Shown here in pieces: positions 34,200 through 41,729 of a stretch of 52,590 nt of DNA. Within the stretch, counting starts at the first letter, position 1. Each line of letters starts with the position of its first letter. Under the pieces are notes generated by a model. The model made no database searches. It had not been told where the DNA came from and saw only the letters and a list, made by a program, of their open reading frames with translations. The stretch covers positions 1 through 52,590 of the forward strand of contig CBDUHN010000022.1 of assembly GCA_965367295.1 (NCBI GenBank). The letters run 5' to 3'. This stretch comes from JAIVHA01 sp965367295. Its GTDB lineage: Bacteria; Pseudomonadota; Gammaproteobacteria; DSM-19610. Made by a program: the position numbers and the translations under genes.

Positions 34200-34592
34200 T
34201 CAGTCGCGCACGGCCAGCGTGTCGAGCACGGCCTCGATCACATCCTCTTCTTCGCCCTCATCCTCCAGGACACAGGCATAGGTGATGAACAGCATCAGAT
34301 CATCGGCCTTCAGATACCACTCGCACCAGTATTCACCGTCCGTGTCGTAACACAGTACGAAGCCGTCGAAATCCCCCATCTCGACCGGCTCCGGTTCGGC
34401 ACCGGACTGCAGATGCTCGGAGGCGATCTCCCGCAGGTCATCCTCGGTGATCAGCTCATCCTGCCGGCTGGCGCTGATCTGCAGGGTACCCGGCCCCTCG
34501 GGATGATAGAAACTAACGGAGTCCTCATCGGACTCCACTTCCCAGTCATCGGGCAGGGTGATTTCCCAAAGTTCAGCGTGGTGTTTTTTCAT
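34200..34592 (-). CDS. Acidic conserved hypothetical protein
   Basis: A 130-residue, very acidic cytoplasmic protein; I do not recognise its family. It starts MKKHHAELWEITLPDDWEVE and has DTDGEYWCEWYLKADDLMLF in the middle, a pattern of strands like small Lipocalin/PsbP-like single domains predicted to bind nothing obvious. No signal peptide is present. It lies directly upstream of rlmJ (21 bp) and may share its transcript. Confidence 0.7.
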   Translation of the reverse strand: MKKHHAELWEITLPDDWEVESDEDSVSFYHPEGPGTLQISASRQDELITEDDLREIASEHLQSGAEPEPVEMGDFDGFVLCYDTDGEYWCEWYLKADDLMLFITYACVLEDEGEEEDVIEAVLDTLAVRD

Positions 34593-34701
34593 GGGTGAGA
34601 GTCAGGCCGGTAGCGGGTGAAACAAAGGCCGCAGTATATCAGCCTTCGCTACCGATCAGGGATATGGAACTGTACGGCCGCGCCCACCCCGGCTTTCCCG
34701 G

Positions 34702-34734
34702 GCCTGGGGCCGGGCAATCGCCCCGGCCCCAGGC
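34702..34734. repeat. 13-bp GC hairpin downstream of the cytochrome c gene
   Basis: GCCTGGGGCCGGG (34702-34714) pairs perfectly with CCCGGCCCCAGGC (34722-34734) around a 7-base loop. It lies 23 bp beyond the cytochrome c stop. No T-run follows in that direction, so it may act as an mRNA end stabiliser or a rho-linked terminator rather than an intrinsic one. Confidence 0.55.
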
Positions 34735-34756
34735 TGGTCAGTGTCGTCCCGGTCCC

Positions 34757-35212
34757 TCAGGGAAACAGGGCGTGGGGACCATCCGGTACCACGCCCTGCG
34801 CAAGTGCCTGGGGCATCACTTCGCCTGCCGTCCCCAGACTGGTCACGAAACGATAGATGGCCTTCAGGTCAGCTTCATTCATGGCATTGAGATTCGCCCA
34901 TGGCATTGGGGGCCGGGTCTTGAGTCCGCGGGCGTACTCCACCCATTGCGTCTCGGTTTTGGCCGGGATGCTCAGGCGTAGATTAGGGGCATAGGTAGTG
35001 CCCCAGGGCCCCCGCCATCCAAAACGGCTTCCCAGCAGCCACTGCTCCCTGGGTATCTGCCCGTTGTTCTGCATATAGCCGTCGGTATGACAATCATTGC
35101 AACCCGAGACGCGGATGAGATACTCCCCCCGCGCCACGTCGTCTTCCGCCCCGGCCTCGATAACCACCGCCAGCATCAATGCCAGCGAGGACAGCATCAC
35201 ATGCTTCTTCAT
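34757..35212 (-). CDS. Monohaem cytochrome c of the GMC dehydrogenase set
   Basis: A 151-residue periplasmic cytochrome c with a signal peptide (residues 1-22). The haem motif is CNDCH (Cys38, Cys41, His42) and the likely sixth ligand is Met101 in TRPPMPW, typical of class I cytochromes. It is the third gene after a GMC flavoprotein and its small partner, so it probably takes electrons from the dehydrogenase. Most such sets encode a larger three-haem subunit, so a single-haem protein is unusual. AAGGAGG lies 8 bp before the ATG. Confidence 0.9.
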   Translation of the reverse strand: MKKHVMLSSLALMLAVVIEAGAEDDVARGEYLIRVSGCNDCHTDGYMQNNGQIPREQWLLGSRFGWRGPWGTTYAPNLRLSIPAKTETQWVEYARGLKTRPPMPWANLNAMNEADLKAIYRFVTSLGTAGEVMPQALAQGVVPDGPHALFP

Positions 35213-35293
35213 TTACCGATCCTCCTTGTAGTAATGCATGGGGGAAACAGCCCTCACATACCACATCCCTGAACCCTTACCGGGTTCGGGAAC

Positions 35294-35332
35294 GGGGTGT
35301 CAGGCGGGCCCCCACCCCCGCACTGACACCCC
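35294..35332. repeat. Hairpin between dehydrogenase small subunit and cytochrome c
   Basis: GGGGTGTCAG (35294-35303) pairs with CTGACACCCC (35323-35332), and an inner CGGG/CCCG pair lengthens the stem. It lies in the 131-bp gap between the small-subunit gene and the cytochrome c gene. It may reduce read-through or adjust the ratio of cytochrome to flavoprotein. Confidence 0.55.
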
Positions 35333-35343
35333 TCACCACTCGG

Positions 35344-35811
35344 TTACCGGGAAGACAGCAATGCCACTGCCCCATACAGCCGCGCCTCGGTGCGACTGAT
35401 CAGCCAGCGCCCCAGCATCAGCACCTCCCCAGCCGCATACTCGCGGCGGACCACCGCCTGCAATCGGGCAATCACCTGCTCCGGTTCCTGCCGGTCCAGC
35501 GCAACACCGCCCGAGGTGGCGGCCATACTCTGCTCGATGGCATGAAAAATCACCTCCGGCGCACCTTCCTCCGGATGGGCCGCGAGATAGAGTGCCCCGA
35601 TCCGCGCCACGGCCTCGGGTTCACCGGTGACTCCACGCAGCCAGTCCGGTGTTGCACCGGGTACGGCGGACAGCATCGATTTTTCCCGGGCCACATCCGG
35701 CTCGGAAAAACCACAACTCGCCAGGCCGGCCAGCACCGTCAACAGGAAACGCCGGCGCGTCCAGAACGGTGATCCGTGCCCTGGTTTTGCGACCCTTGTA
35801 TGCGCATTCAT
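35344..35811 (-). CDS. Small subunit/chaperone-like partner of the GMC dehydrogenase
   Basis: A 155-residue exported protein. The N-terminal TRRRFLLTVLAGLASCG looks like a twin-arginine signal, as in the small (gamma) subunits of gluconate and fructose dehydrogenases, which bring the flavoprotein across the membrane. The rest is helical with no cofactor motif. The ATG at 35811 overlaps the stop of the GMC gene (ATGA), so translation is coupled. The call is based on this layout and the signal type; sequence similarity to known small subunits is weak by eye. Confidence 0.75.
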   Translation of the reverse strand: MNAHTRVAKPGHGSPFWTRRRFLLTVLAGLASCGFSEPDVAREKSMLSAVPGATPDWLRGVTGEPEAVARIGALYLAAHPEEGAPEVIFHAIEQSMAATSGGVALDRQEPEQVIARLQAVVRREYAAGEVLMLGRWLISRTEARLYGAVALLSSR

Positions 35812-37346
35812 GACCAATGGCTCCGCAGGTGATCCGCCAGGCGCAACGTCAGCGCCACGATGGTAAGAGTGGGATTCGAGGCCCCCGAGGTGGGAAATAC
35901 CGAACTGCCGGCCACATGCAGGTTGACCATGCCGTGCACCTTGCCGTTGCGATCCACCACTCCCTGTTTCGGATCGTCATGCATGCGCGTGGTACCCATG
36001 TGGTGATTACCGCCACTGACCAGTTCCGGCCACTGCCCGTCATCCTCCACCTCCAGGCGCATGCGGCCCAGGCCCAGGGCGCCAAATTCCAGCGCCAGGG
36101 AACGCATGTGCTCGACCACACTGCGCCGGTCCTGTTCGCCAAGCCGCCAGTCAAGCCTGATTTTAGGCAGCCCGAGGACATCCTGCTCGCTGGATGACAG
36201 GGTCACGCGACTGTCGGGATTGGGTACCTGTTCGCAGGCACAGCCCATGCCAAGCCGTACGCCGATCTCCCCGGCATTCTGATCGCTCGTCGCTGCAGAT
36301 TCCGTCGAGAGGAAGCGATGCGCCGCCGCCAGCATATCGAGGGACTGCGCGGTGGCTCCATCCTTGACCACCGTATCGGCATGGAACCGCTCACCCAGGC
36401 CCACCATGATCATGGCATTGAGCTGGCGTTCCTCGCGGAGAAATTGATCGGAGGGTTTAAAGCTGGCGTTGGCGGGACGTCCATCGAGCCTCATCCGCTC
36501 ACGATAGAGGGTGGGCAGGCGCTGCAGATCCCGCATCATGATAGTACCGAAGCCGGACAGGTGCGGATGCTCCATGAAGTAACGACCTACTCGATCATGC
36601 TGATTGCCGAGCCCCATCGGTACCACCCGGTTCGACAGCAACAGCATGCGCGCGTTTTCCAGCCCGCCGGTGGCCAGCACATACTGCTGTGCGTGCACAC
36701 GGATACTGCGTCCATTGAGGGTGCGAACGGCCAGTCCGGTGACGGCGCTGGCATTTTCCGTGGCGCTGATCTCCACCACATTGGCATTCAGCAAGACCCG
36801 GATATTACCGGCCTGTTCCAGGTCGGCGCGGTAGCGTTCCCCGAACCGGGTAGGTGGACTGTACTGCACAAAGCGGGTACGCATGCGCCCGGTGGCCAGC
36901 GACAGCGCCGGCTCACCGGAACGACGTTGCCAGTAATCCACATCATCGAAGCGGGCCTCGCCCACCTCGACAATGGCACTTGCCGGGCCATAGTAGGGTT
37001 CCAGTTCCTCGATACCAAACGGCCAGCCACTATTGGGCACCCAGTCACGACGTTCGAAATCGATTGCATCCAGCGGCAGGCAGTAACCGCCCCAGTGATT
37101 GGAGCTACCGCCGAAATACCGTAGCCGCGAGGCCTGCAGCGGATAGTCGATACCGGCAATCTCGCCGTCATAACATGACTGCACCTCCGGATCGAACTCC
37201 CGCCCGCCAGCTTCCACAATGCAGACCTCGATACCGCTGCCGGCAAAGGCGCGCGCCAGGGTGATCCCGGCGGGACCGCCACCGATGATCGCCAGGCCGG
37301 TGTCGATCCGGGTCTGGTCAGCTAGGGTACGGGCGTCGGTGAACAT
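35808..37346 (-). CDS. GMC-family FAD-dependent dehydrogenase, large subunit
   Basis: A 512-residue flavoprotein of the glucose-methanol-choline family, probably a membrane-associated periplasmic dehydrogenase of a sugar, sugar acid or alcohol. The FAD site begins AIIGGGPAGITLARAF (near residue 20), followed by YFGGSSNHWGGYCLPL. The active-site histidine lies in GGNHHMGTTRM, and the end carries SNPTLTIVALTLRLADHL. No signal peptide is present, so it would travel with its Tat partner, whose gene follows with a 4-bp overlap. The substrate is unknown. Confidence 0.9.
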   Translation of the reverse strand: MFTDARTLADQTRIDTGLAIIGGGPAGITLARAFAGSGIEVCIVEAGGREFDPEVQSCYDGEIAGIDYPLQASRLRYFGGSSNHWGGYCLPLDAIDFERRDWVPNSGWPFGIEELEPYYGPASAIVEVGEARFDDVDYWQRRSGEPALSLATGRMRTRFVQYSPPTRFGERYRADLEQAGNIRVLLNANVVEISATENASAVTGLAVRTLNGRSIRVHAQQYVLATGGLENARMLLLSNRVVPMGLGNQHDRVGRYFMEHPHLSGFGTIMMRDLQRLPTLYRERMRLDGRPANASFKPSDQFLREERQLNAMIMVGLGERFHADTVVKDGATAQSLDMLAAAHRFLSTESAATSDQNAGEIGVRLGMGCACEQVPNPDSRVTLSSSEQDVLGLPKIRLDWRLGEQDRRSVVEHMRSLALEFGALGLGRMRLEVEDDGQWPELVSGGNHHMGTTRMHDDPKQGVVDRNGKVHGMVNLHVAGSSVFPTSGASNPTLTIVALTLRLADHLRSHWS

Positions 37347-37793
37347 AGTGTGATCCAGATAGCGAAGGTCGATATTCCATTCGTGCCAGAACAGTGGAAA
37401 GCCCGCAACCGCCCGGGCTCCCTGGGAAACTGCCGCTATGGCTGCGCTATTGGAATCCGCCGATCAACACTTGGCAAGTGCTTTTTCACGGCTGGGAGAC
37501 GGTTACCCATTATCCACATGCGGTTTATCCAAAATCCCGGCGGGTCCGAACCGATTCGGACGACTCGATCATCCGCGCGCGATGTATCCGGTAATACCCG
37601 TAGGGGATGGTGGGTATGGGGCGGCATGTGGCGCACCCCGGCTGCATGCGATGCCTGGGATCTACCTTGAAAGGTGGGGGCATGCCCAACCCTCTCCCTG
37701 GCTTGGGAGAGGGGAAAACATTCGACAAGCCAGCCGGTAGGGGCCTGTCGTGACAGGAGGCCGAAAATCCTGCGTCAGGAGAGAAGCCTGCGC
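37347..37793. other. Gene-free stretch with two hairpins
   Basis: This 447-bp region between the GMC gene and the DUF4202 gene has no supported frame. It holds the CCCTCTCCC hairpin at 37690-37713 and a second small one, CCTGTC-GT-GACAGG, at 37744-37757. These lie within GC-rich sequence that looks like intergenic repeat. The part next to 37346 should hold the promoter of the dehydrogenase set. Confidence 0.5.
37690..37713. repeat. CCCTCTCCC/GGGAGAGGG hairpin
   Basis: Perfect 9-bp inverted repeat around a TGGCTT loop. It resembles the hairpin at 17029-17051 and is followed by GGGAAAACATT. It may belong to a dispersed repeat family; only two copies are seen in this window. Confidence 0.6.
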
Positions 37794-38402
37794 TCACTGA
37801 TCGGCCAGCGCCTTCTCAATCAGCGGCTGCAGCGGTTCGGGAAGCCGAATGTTGCCGGCCAGGGCAAAGGCATGCGCCCGCTCGGACATCTTCCGCCAGG
37901 TCTTGCGAATGATATCCAGCCATTTCGCCTCGTCATATTCGGGATGCCGGCCGGCAAAATCCAGCATGTAGTACTCGATGAATACCAGCGCAATGACGTC
38001 TTCCAGTATCTGGGTATCCGGATTCCGTTTCAGGGCCCGCTTGCCCACCGCCTCTTTCACCCGCTCGATGATGTCGGCTCCATAACCCACCTTGACAAGC
38101 AGTTCTGCGGTGGTTTCGGCGTGAAACTTATACAGCGCGGTGCGCCATTGCAGGTACCCCTGGCGATTCATCGGGTATGCACTACGTGGCGATTTCCAGC
38201 GCTGGATATGCTGTGCGCGCACAGCAATCTGCGCGACTTCATCGGCATCCGGCGCATAGCGCTGCAGCATCTCGGACATGCGATGGGAGTACAGCACCTC
38301 CTTGGGCCAATCCTTGCCATCTGCAGATTCCCGGTTCGGGTCTTCGCTATTGGCAGCGTCAATCAAGGCGATGGCCTGTTCAAGCATTTGCGGTTGCGAC
38401 AT
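37794..38402 (-). CDS. DUF4202 family protein
   Basis: A 202-residue conserved protein of unknown biochemical role. ANSEDPNRESADGKDWPKEV and the central ARAQHIQRWKSPRSAYPMNR are the family core; the paired histidines in SHRM, QHIQRW and FHAE resemble an HD-type metal centre. Members are scattered in proteobacteria and often stand alone, as here. The start has GGAG about 9 bp upstream. No neighbour gives a hint of function. Confidence 0.85.
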   Translation of the reverse strand: MSQPQMLEQAIALIDAANSEDPNRESADGKDWPKEVLYSHRMSEMLQRYAPDADEVAQIAVRAQHIQRWKSPRSAYPMNRQGYLQWRTALYKFHAETTAELLVKVGYGADIIERVKEAVGKRALKRNPDTQILEDVIALVFIEYYMLDFAGRHPEYDEAKWLDIIRKTWRKMSERAHAFALAGNIRLPEPLQPLIEKALADQ

Positions 38403-38519
38403 ACGATCTCTCTCCGGTTTCAGTGCCGGCTATTATGACCACGAATGAACCCGGATAAAACCCGGAGCTTCTGCTGGGAGTGGTGCATTCATCCACGTTC
38501 ATCCGTGACCATATACGCC

Positions 38520-40631
38520 TCAGCATTCCAGCATCAGCCGGATGCTTTCCTCATCGACGAACGCAGGTAGTGCCGCACGCAGACTTTGCACCGTGGCATC
38601 ACCTCGCAGTGCATCCAGCTGGGCCTCGATCAGTTCGCGCTTGGCGGGCGCGATCAGCCGTTCGGCATCGATATACTCCCCCGCCTGGGCCAGCGCCAGC
38701 AGGTGATCGGCTACCTGGGTGCGACTGATCCCGATCCCGTGCGCGATCTGTTCCAGGTCGGCGCCCTGTTGATACTGCACATGCACCTCGCGCGTCTGCG
38801 GTCCGATCGCCGGGCCACTGGTCGCACCACCGCCGCCCTGGGCGCGAATCACCTCCAGAAAGGCATCCCCATAGCGCTCCAGTTTGGTATCACCCACCCC
38901 GTTGATGGCCAGCAGCGCCCCCTCATCCAGCGGGCGTTCCGCCGCCATCTGCATCAGGGTTGCGTCGCCGAACACCACGTAGGGCGGCACTCCCTGCTCC
39001 GCCGCCAGCCGCTTACGCAGCGCACGCAGAGCCTCGAACAGGGTTTCGTCGTAGTGCCCCACTGGCCCGGCCCTGGTGCGCGCGGTCTTGGCCGGCCTGG
39101 CCTTGAGCCGGGGCCGGGCCAGTTGCAGCTGAAATTCACCACGCAGGAGCGGGCGCGCGGCCTCGGTCAGTTTCAGCACCGAATACTGGGCAATGTCCTG
39201 CAGCAGGTACCCGTGATGGATAAGCTGGCGCAGGATGCTGCCCCACTCATCCTCACTCTTGTCCGCACCGATGCCATAGGTGGACAGACGTTCGTGTCCC
39301 AGGCTGCGCATACGCTCGGTATTCATGCCGCGCAGTACATCGATGACATGCTTCATACCGAAACGCTGTTCCACCCGGTACACGCAGGACAGGGCCTTTT
39401 GCGCATCCTGCGTGGCATCAAAGGTTGCCGGCGGATCGAGGCAGACATCGCAGTTGCCGCAGTTCTGATCGAGCGGCTGACCAAAATAGTTGAGCAGTAC
39501 CCGGCGCCGGCAGGTGAGCGATTCGGCACAGGCCACCATGGCGTTGAGCTTATGGATTTCCACCCGCAGCTGGTCGGGATTCTGATTGTTCTCCACCAGC
39601 CGCCGTGCCGTTACCACATCCTGCGCGCCATACAGCAACAAGGCTTCCGAGGGCAGGCCATCACGCCCGGCGCGGCCGGTCTCCTGGTAATAGCCCTCGA
39701 TGTTCTTGGGCAGGTCGTAATGCACCACGAAACGCACATTGGGTTTGTCGATACCCATACCGAAGGCCACGGTGGCCACCACCACCTGCAGTTCGTCACG
39801 CAGGAAGGCCTCCTGTACCTGGTTGCGATGGGCCGTCGGCAGGCCCGCATGGTAGGTGCCGGCACGGATACCCTGCGCCTCCAGCTTGCTGCCGATCTCG
39901 TCCACCCGCTTGCGGCTCAATGCATAGACAATACCCGCCTCCTGTGGACGAGTCCTGAGAAACTGCAGTAATTGATCAAAGGGCTTATGCTTGTCCAGCA
40001 CCGTGTAACGAATATTGGGGCGATCGAAGCTGGCCACATAACAGCGCGCCTGCTGCAACTGCAAGCGGGCGATAATGTCCTGGCGGGTCTGTGGATCAGC
40101 GGTGGCAGTGAGTGCGATCAGCGGCACCTGCGGGAAGCGGTCGCGCAGCATGCCGAGCTGGACATACTCCGGCCGGAAATCATGCCCCCACTGGGATACG
40201 CAATGCGCCTCGTCGATAGCGAACAGGGCCAGATCGATCTCCTCCAGCCGCGCCAGAAATGCCTCGCTCATTAATCGTTCGGGGGCGATGTACAGCAGGT
40301 CCAGTTCGCCAGCGTGCAGTTGCGCCAGCACCTGCCGCGCCTGCTCGGCGGACTGCGTGGAGTTGTAACAGGCCGCCGCCACACCATTGGCCTGCAGACT
40401 GTCCACCTGGTCCTTCATCAGCGCAATCAGCGGCGAAACCACAATGGCGACGCCGGCACGATGCAGGGCCGGGATCTGGTAACAGAGGGATTTGCCGCCC
40501 CCGGTGGGCATCAGCACAAAGGCGGATTCCCCCCGGATCAAGCCTTCGATGATTTCGTCCTGCGGCGCACGAAAGGACTGATAACCAAAAACATGCTGCA
40601 GGGTGTGGAGGGGGGAGCCAAGGGACGTCAT
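38520..40631 (-). CDS. recQ: ATP-dependent DNA helicase RecQ
   Basis: A 703-residue 3'-5' DNA helicase for recombination and repair. Motif I is MPTGGGKSLCYQIPAL, motif II AIDEAHCVSQWGHDFRPEY and motif VI QETGRAGRDGLPSEALLLY. The zinc-binding cysteines are in CRRRVLLNYFGQ and NCGNCDVCLDPP. A winged-helix RQC domain and an HRDC domain (about 525-600) follow. An extra tail of about 90 residues ends the protein, as in the many RecQ forms with a helix-turn-helix at the end. Identification is certain. Confidence 0.97.
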   Translation of the reverse strand: MTSLGSPLHTLQHVFGYQSFRAPQDEIIEGLIRGESAFVLMPTGGGKSLCYQIPALHRAGVAIVVSPLIALMKDQVDSLQANGVAAACYNSTQSAEQARQVLAQLHAGELDLLYIAPERLMSEAFLARLEEIDLALFAIDEAHCVSQWGHDFRPEYVQLGMLRDRFPQVPLIALTATADPQTRQDIIARLQLQQARCYVASFDRPNIRYTVLDKHKPFDQLLQFLRTRPQEAGIVYALSRKRVDEIGSKLEAQGIRAGTYHAGLPTAHRNQVQEAFLRDELQVVVATVAFGMGIDKPNVRFVVHYDLPKNIEGYYQETGRAGRDGLPSEALLLYGAQDVVTARRLVENNQNPDQLRVEIHKLNAMVACAESLTCRRRVLLNYFGQPLDQNCGNCDVCLDPPATFDATQDAQKALSCVYRVEQRFGMKHVIDVLRGMNTERMRSLGHERLSTYGIGADKSEDEWGSILRQLIHHGYLLQDIAQYSVLKLTEAARPLLRGEFQLQLARPRLKARPAKTARTRAGPVGHYDETLFEALRALRKRLAAEQGVPPYVVFGDATLMQMAAERPLDEGALLAINGVGDTKLERYGDAFLEVIRAQGGGGATSGPAIGPQTREVHVQYQQGADLEQIAHGIGISRTQVADHLLALAQAGEYIDAERLIAPAKRELIEAQLDALRGDATVQSLRAALPAFVDEESIRLMLEC

Positions 40632-40730
40632 AGCGCCCTAGTATACGCGAGTCGGGATGCAATACGGCAGGGAGGGAGATCGATTCCGAGCCCCCCCGAA
40701 TCCGGACACCGCTGTTTACCTGCGTTTTTT

Positions 40731-40784
40731 GTCCTTGCGAACACTCCAGAACCGCAGCAGCGGTTCTGGAGTGTTCGCAAGGAC
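40731..40784. repeat. Perfect 25-bp-arm palindrome between recQ and the DUF481 gene
   Basis: Bases 40731-40755 and 40760-40784 are exact reverse complements around an AGCA loop; the arm includes TTGCGAACACTCCAGAACCG. Six T's precede it on the plus strand, so in the DUF481 direction A's follow the stem and it is not a standard terminator. It lies 23 bp after that gene. A stem this long and perfect suggests either a recent palindromic insertion or strong selection. Confidence 0.85.
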
Positions 40785-40807
40785 AGGTTTACCAGGGCCT
40801 GTTCACC

Positions 40808-41524
40808 CTAGAAACCATACACCAGCGTTACTGCCGTTTCCGTGTCGGTCTCGTCCACGCCGACCGGCACATCGGAGGTGTTTTCCACCGTCAGTGACAA
40901 CTTCATGGCCAGATTGCCAATGATATTGGCCTGCACCGCTGTCACCGACTTGGTAACGGTAGCGTCTTCGCCAATATCAAAGGACAGGTCCTGGGTGAAC
41001 TTGGCATGGTCGCTGAGCTTCCATACATACTTGCCGGCCAGGCGCAGGATCATCTCGTTTTCACTTGCACCCGTTGTTAGTTTGCTCTGGCGCGCACCGG
41101 GACCGGCTTCAAGGTCCAGGGTCATGCGGTCGGTATGCAGCACCCGGCGACCATAACCGACCACTTCACTGACACGATAATCGTACCCGCTGAACTTGTC
41201 GGTTTCGTAGTTCAGGCGGCCAAAGATGTATTCATGCTCCGCGAACTTGTAGTCCGTCTGCCAGATGGCCGCATAGCGTTCCGCAGTAGTGGTATCGTTA
41301 TCGGAGGTATTCAGTGCTTCAAGGGTGGCCGAATGGCGCCACTTTTCCCGCTCATTGACCAAGCCGAGTTTCGCCTTCAGGTTTTCAGTTTCCGTGTTGC
41401 CGCTGGTGGCCACATAACCAAATTCACCTTCGCCTGCCCATTCGCTGCCCATGAGTTCGACAGCCATTGCATTGGTAGATGCCAGGCACACACTGGCAAA
41501 TGCCAGGATTTTTGTTTTTTTCAT
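40808..41524 (-). CDS. DUF481 outer-membrane beta-barrel protein (YdiY-like)
   Basis: A 238-residue precursor with a signal peptide (MKKTKILAFASVCLASTNAM) and a series of amphipathic strands ending in the aromatic TVTLVYGF-like tail (AVTLVYGF), as expected of an outer-membrane barrel. The early GEFGYVATSGNTETENLKAK motif is the DUF481 signature. Function is unknown; E. coli YdiY is acid-inducible. The start at 41524 gives the signal peptide, and GGAG lies 10 bp upstream; an extension to 41686 is not coding. Confidence 0.9.
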   Translation of the reverse strand: MKKTKILAFASVCLASTNAMAVELMGSEWAGEGEFGYVATSGNTETENLKAKLGLVNEREKWRHSATLEALNTSDNDTTTAERYAAIWQTDYKFAEHEYIFGRLNYETDKFSGYDYRVSEVVGYGRRVLHTDRMTLDLEAGPGARQSKLTTGASENEMILRLAGKYVWKLSDHAKFTQDLSFDIGEDATVTKSVTAVQANIIGNLAMKLSLTVENTSDVPVGVDETDTETAVTLVYGF

Positions 41525-41643
41525 TACAGTCCAACTCCAGTTAGTTATGCAAATCGGCGCGCATGGTACGGGGCATGCTGGCGTGAAACACCCCTCGTGG
41601 AAATGGTTTTGCAAAATAATTACAAAAAACAATCCGTGGCTCA

Positions 41644-41682
41644 TAAAAAAACCGGGTATTGCACAAGGCAACACCCGGTTTC
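41644..41682 (-). terminator. Intrinsic terminator of the RhlE-type helicase gene
   Basis: On the minus strand AAACCGGGTGTTGC pairs with GCAATACCCGGTTT (one G-U pair) around a five-base loop, followed by a run of T's. It lies about 48 bp beyond the helicase stop at 41730. Confidence 0.9.
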
Positions 41683-41729
41683 TCATACCCGCTCATCATG
41701 CCCAACAATCGAGCACGAACGGAAAGCGA

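Noticed and set aside
38586..39971. 461-residue plus-strand frame opposite recQ
   Set aside because: It is antisense to all helicase motifs of RecQ and has no recognisable domain.
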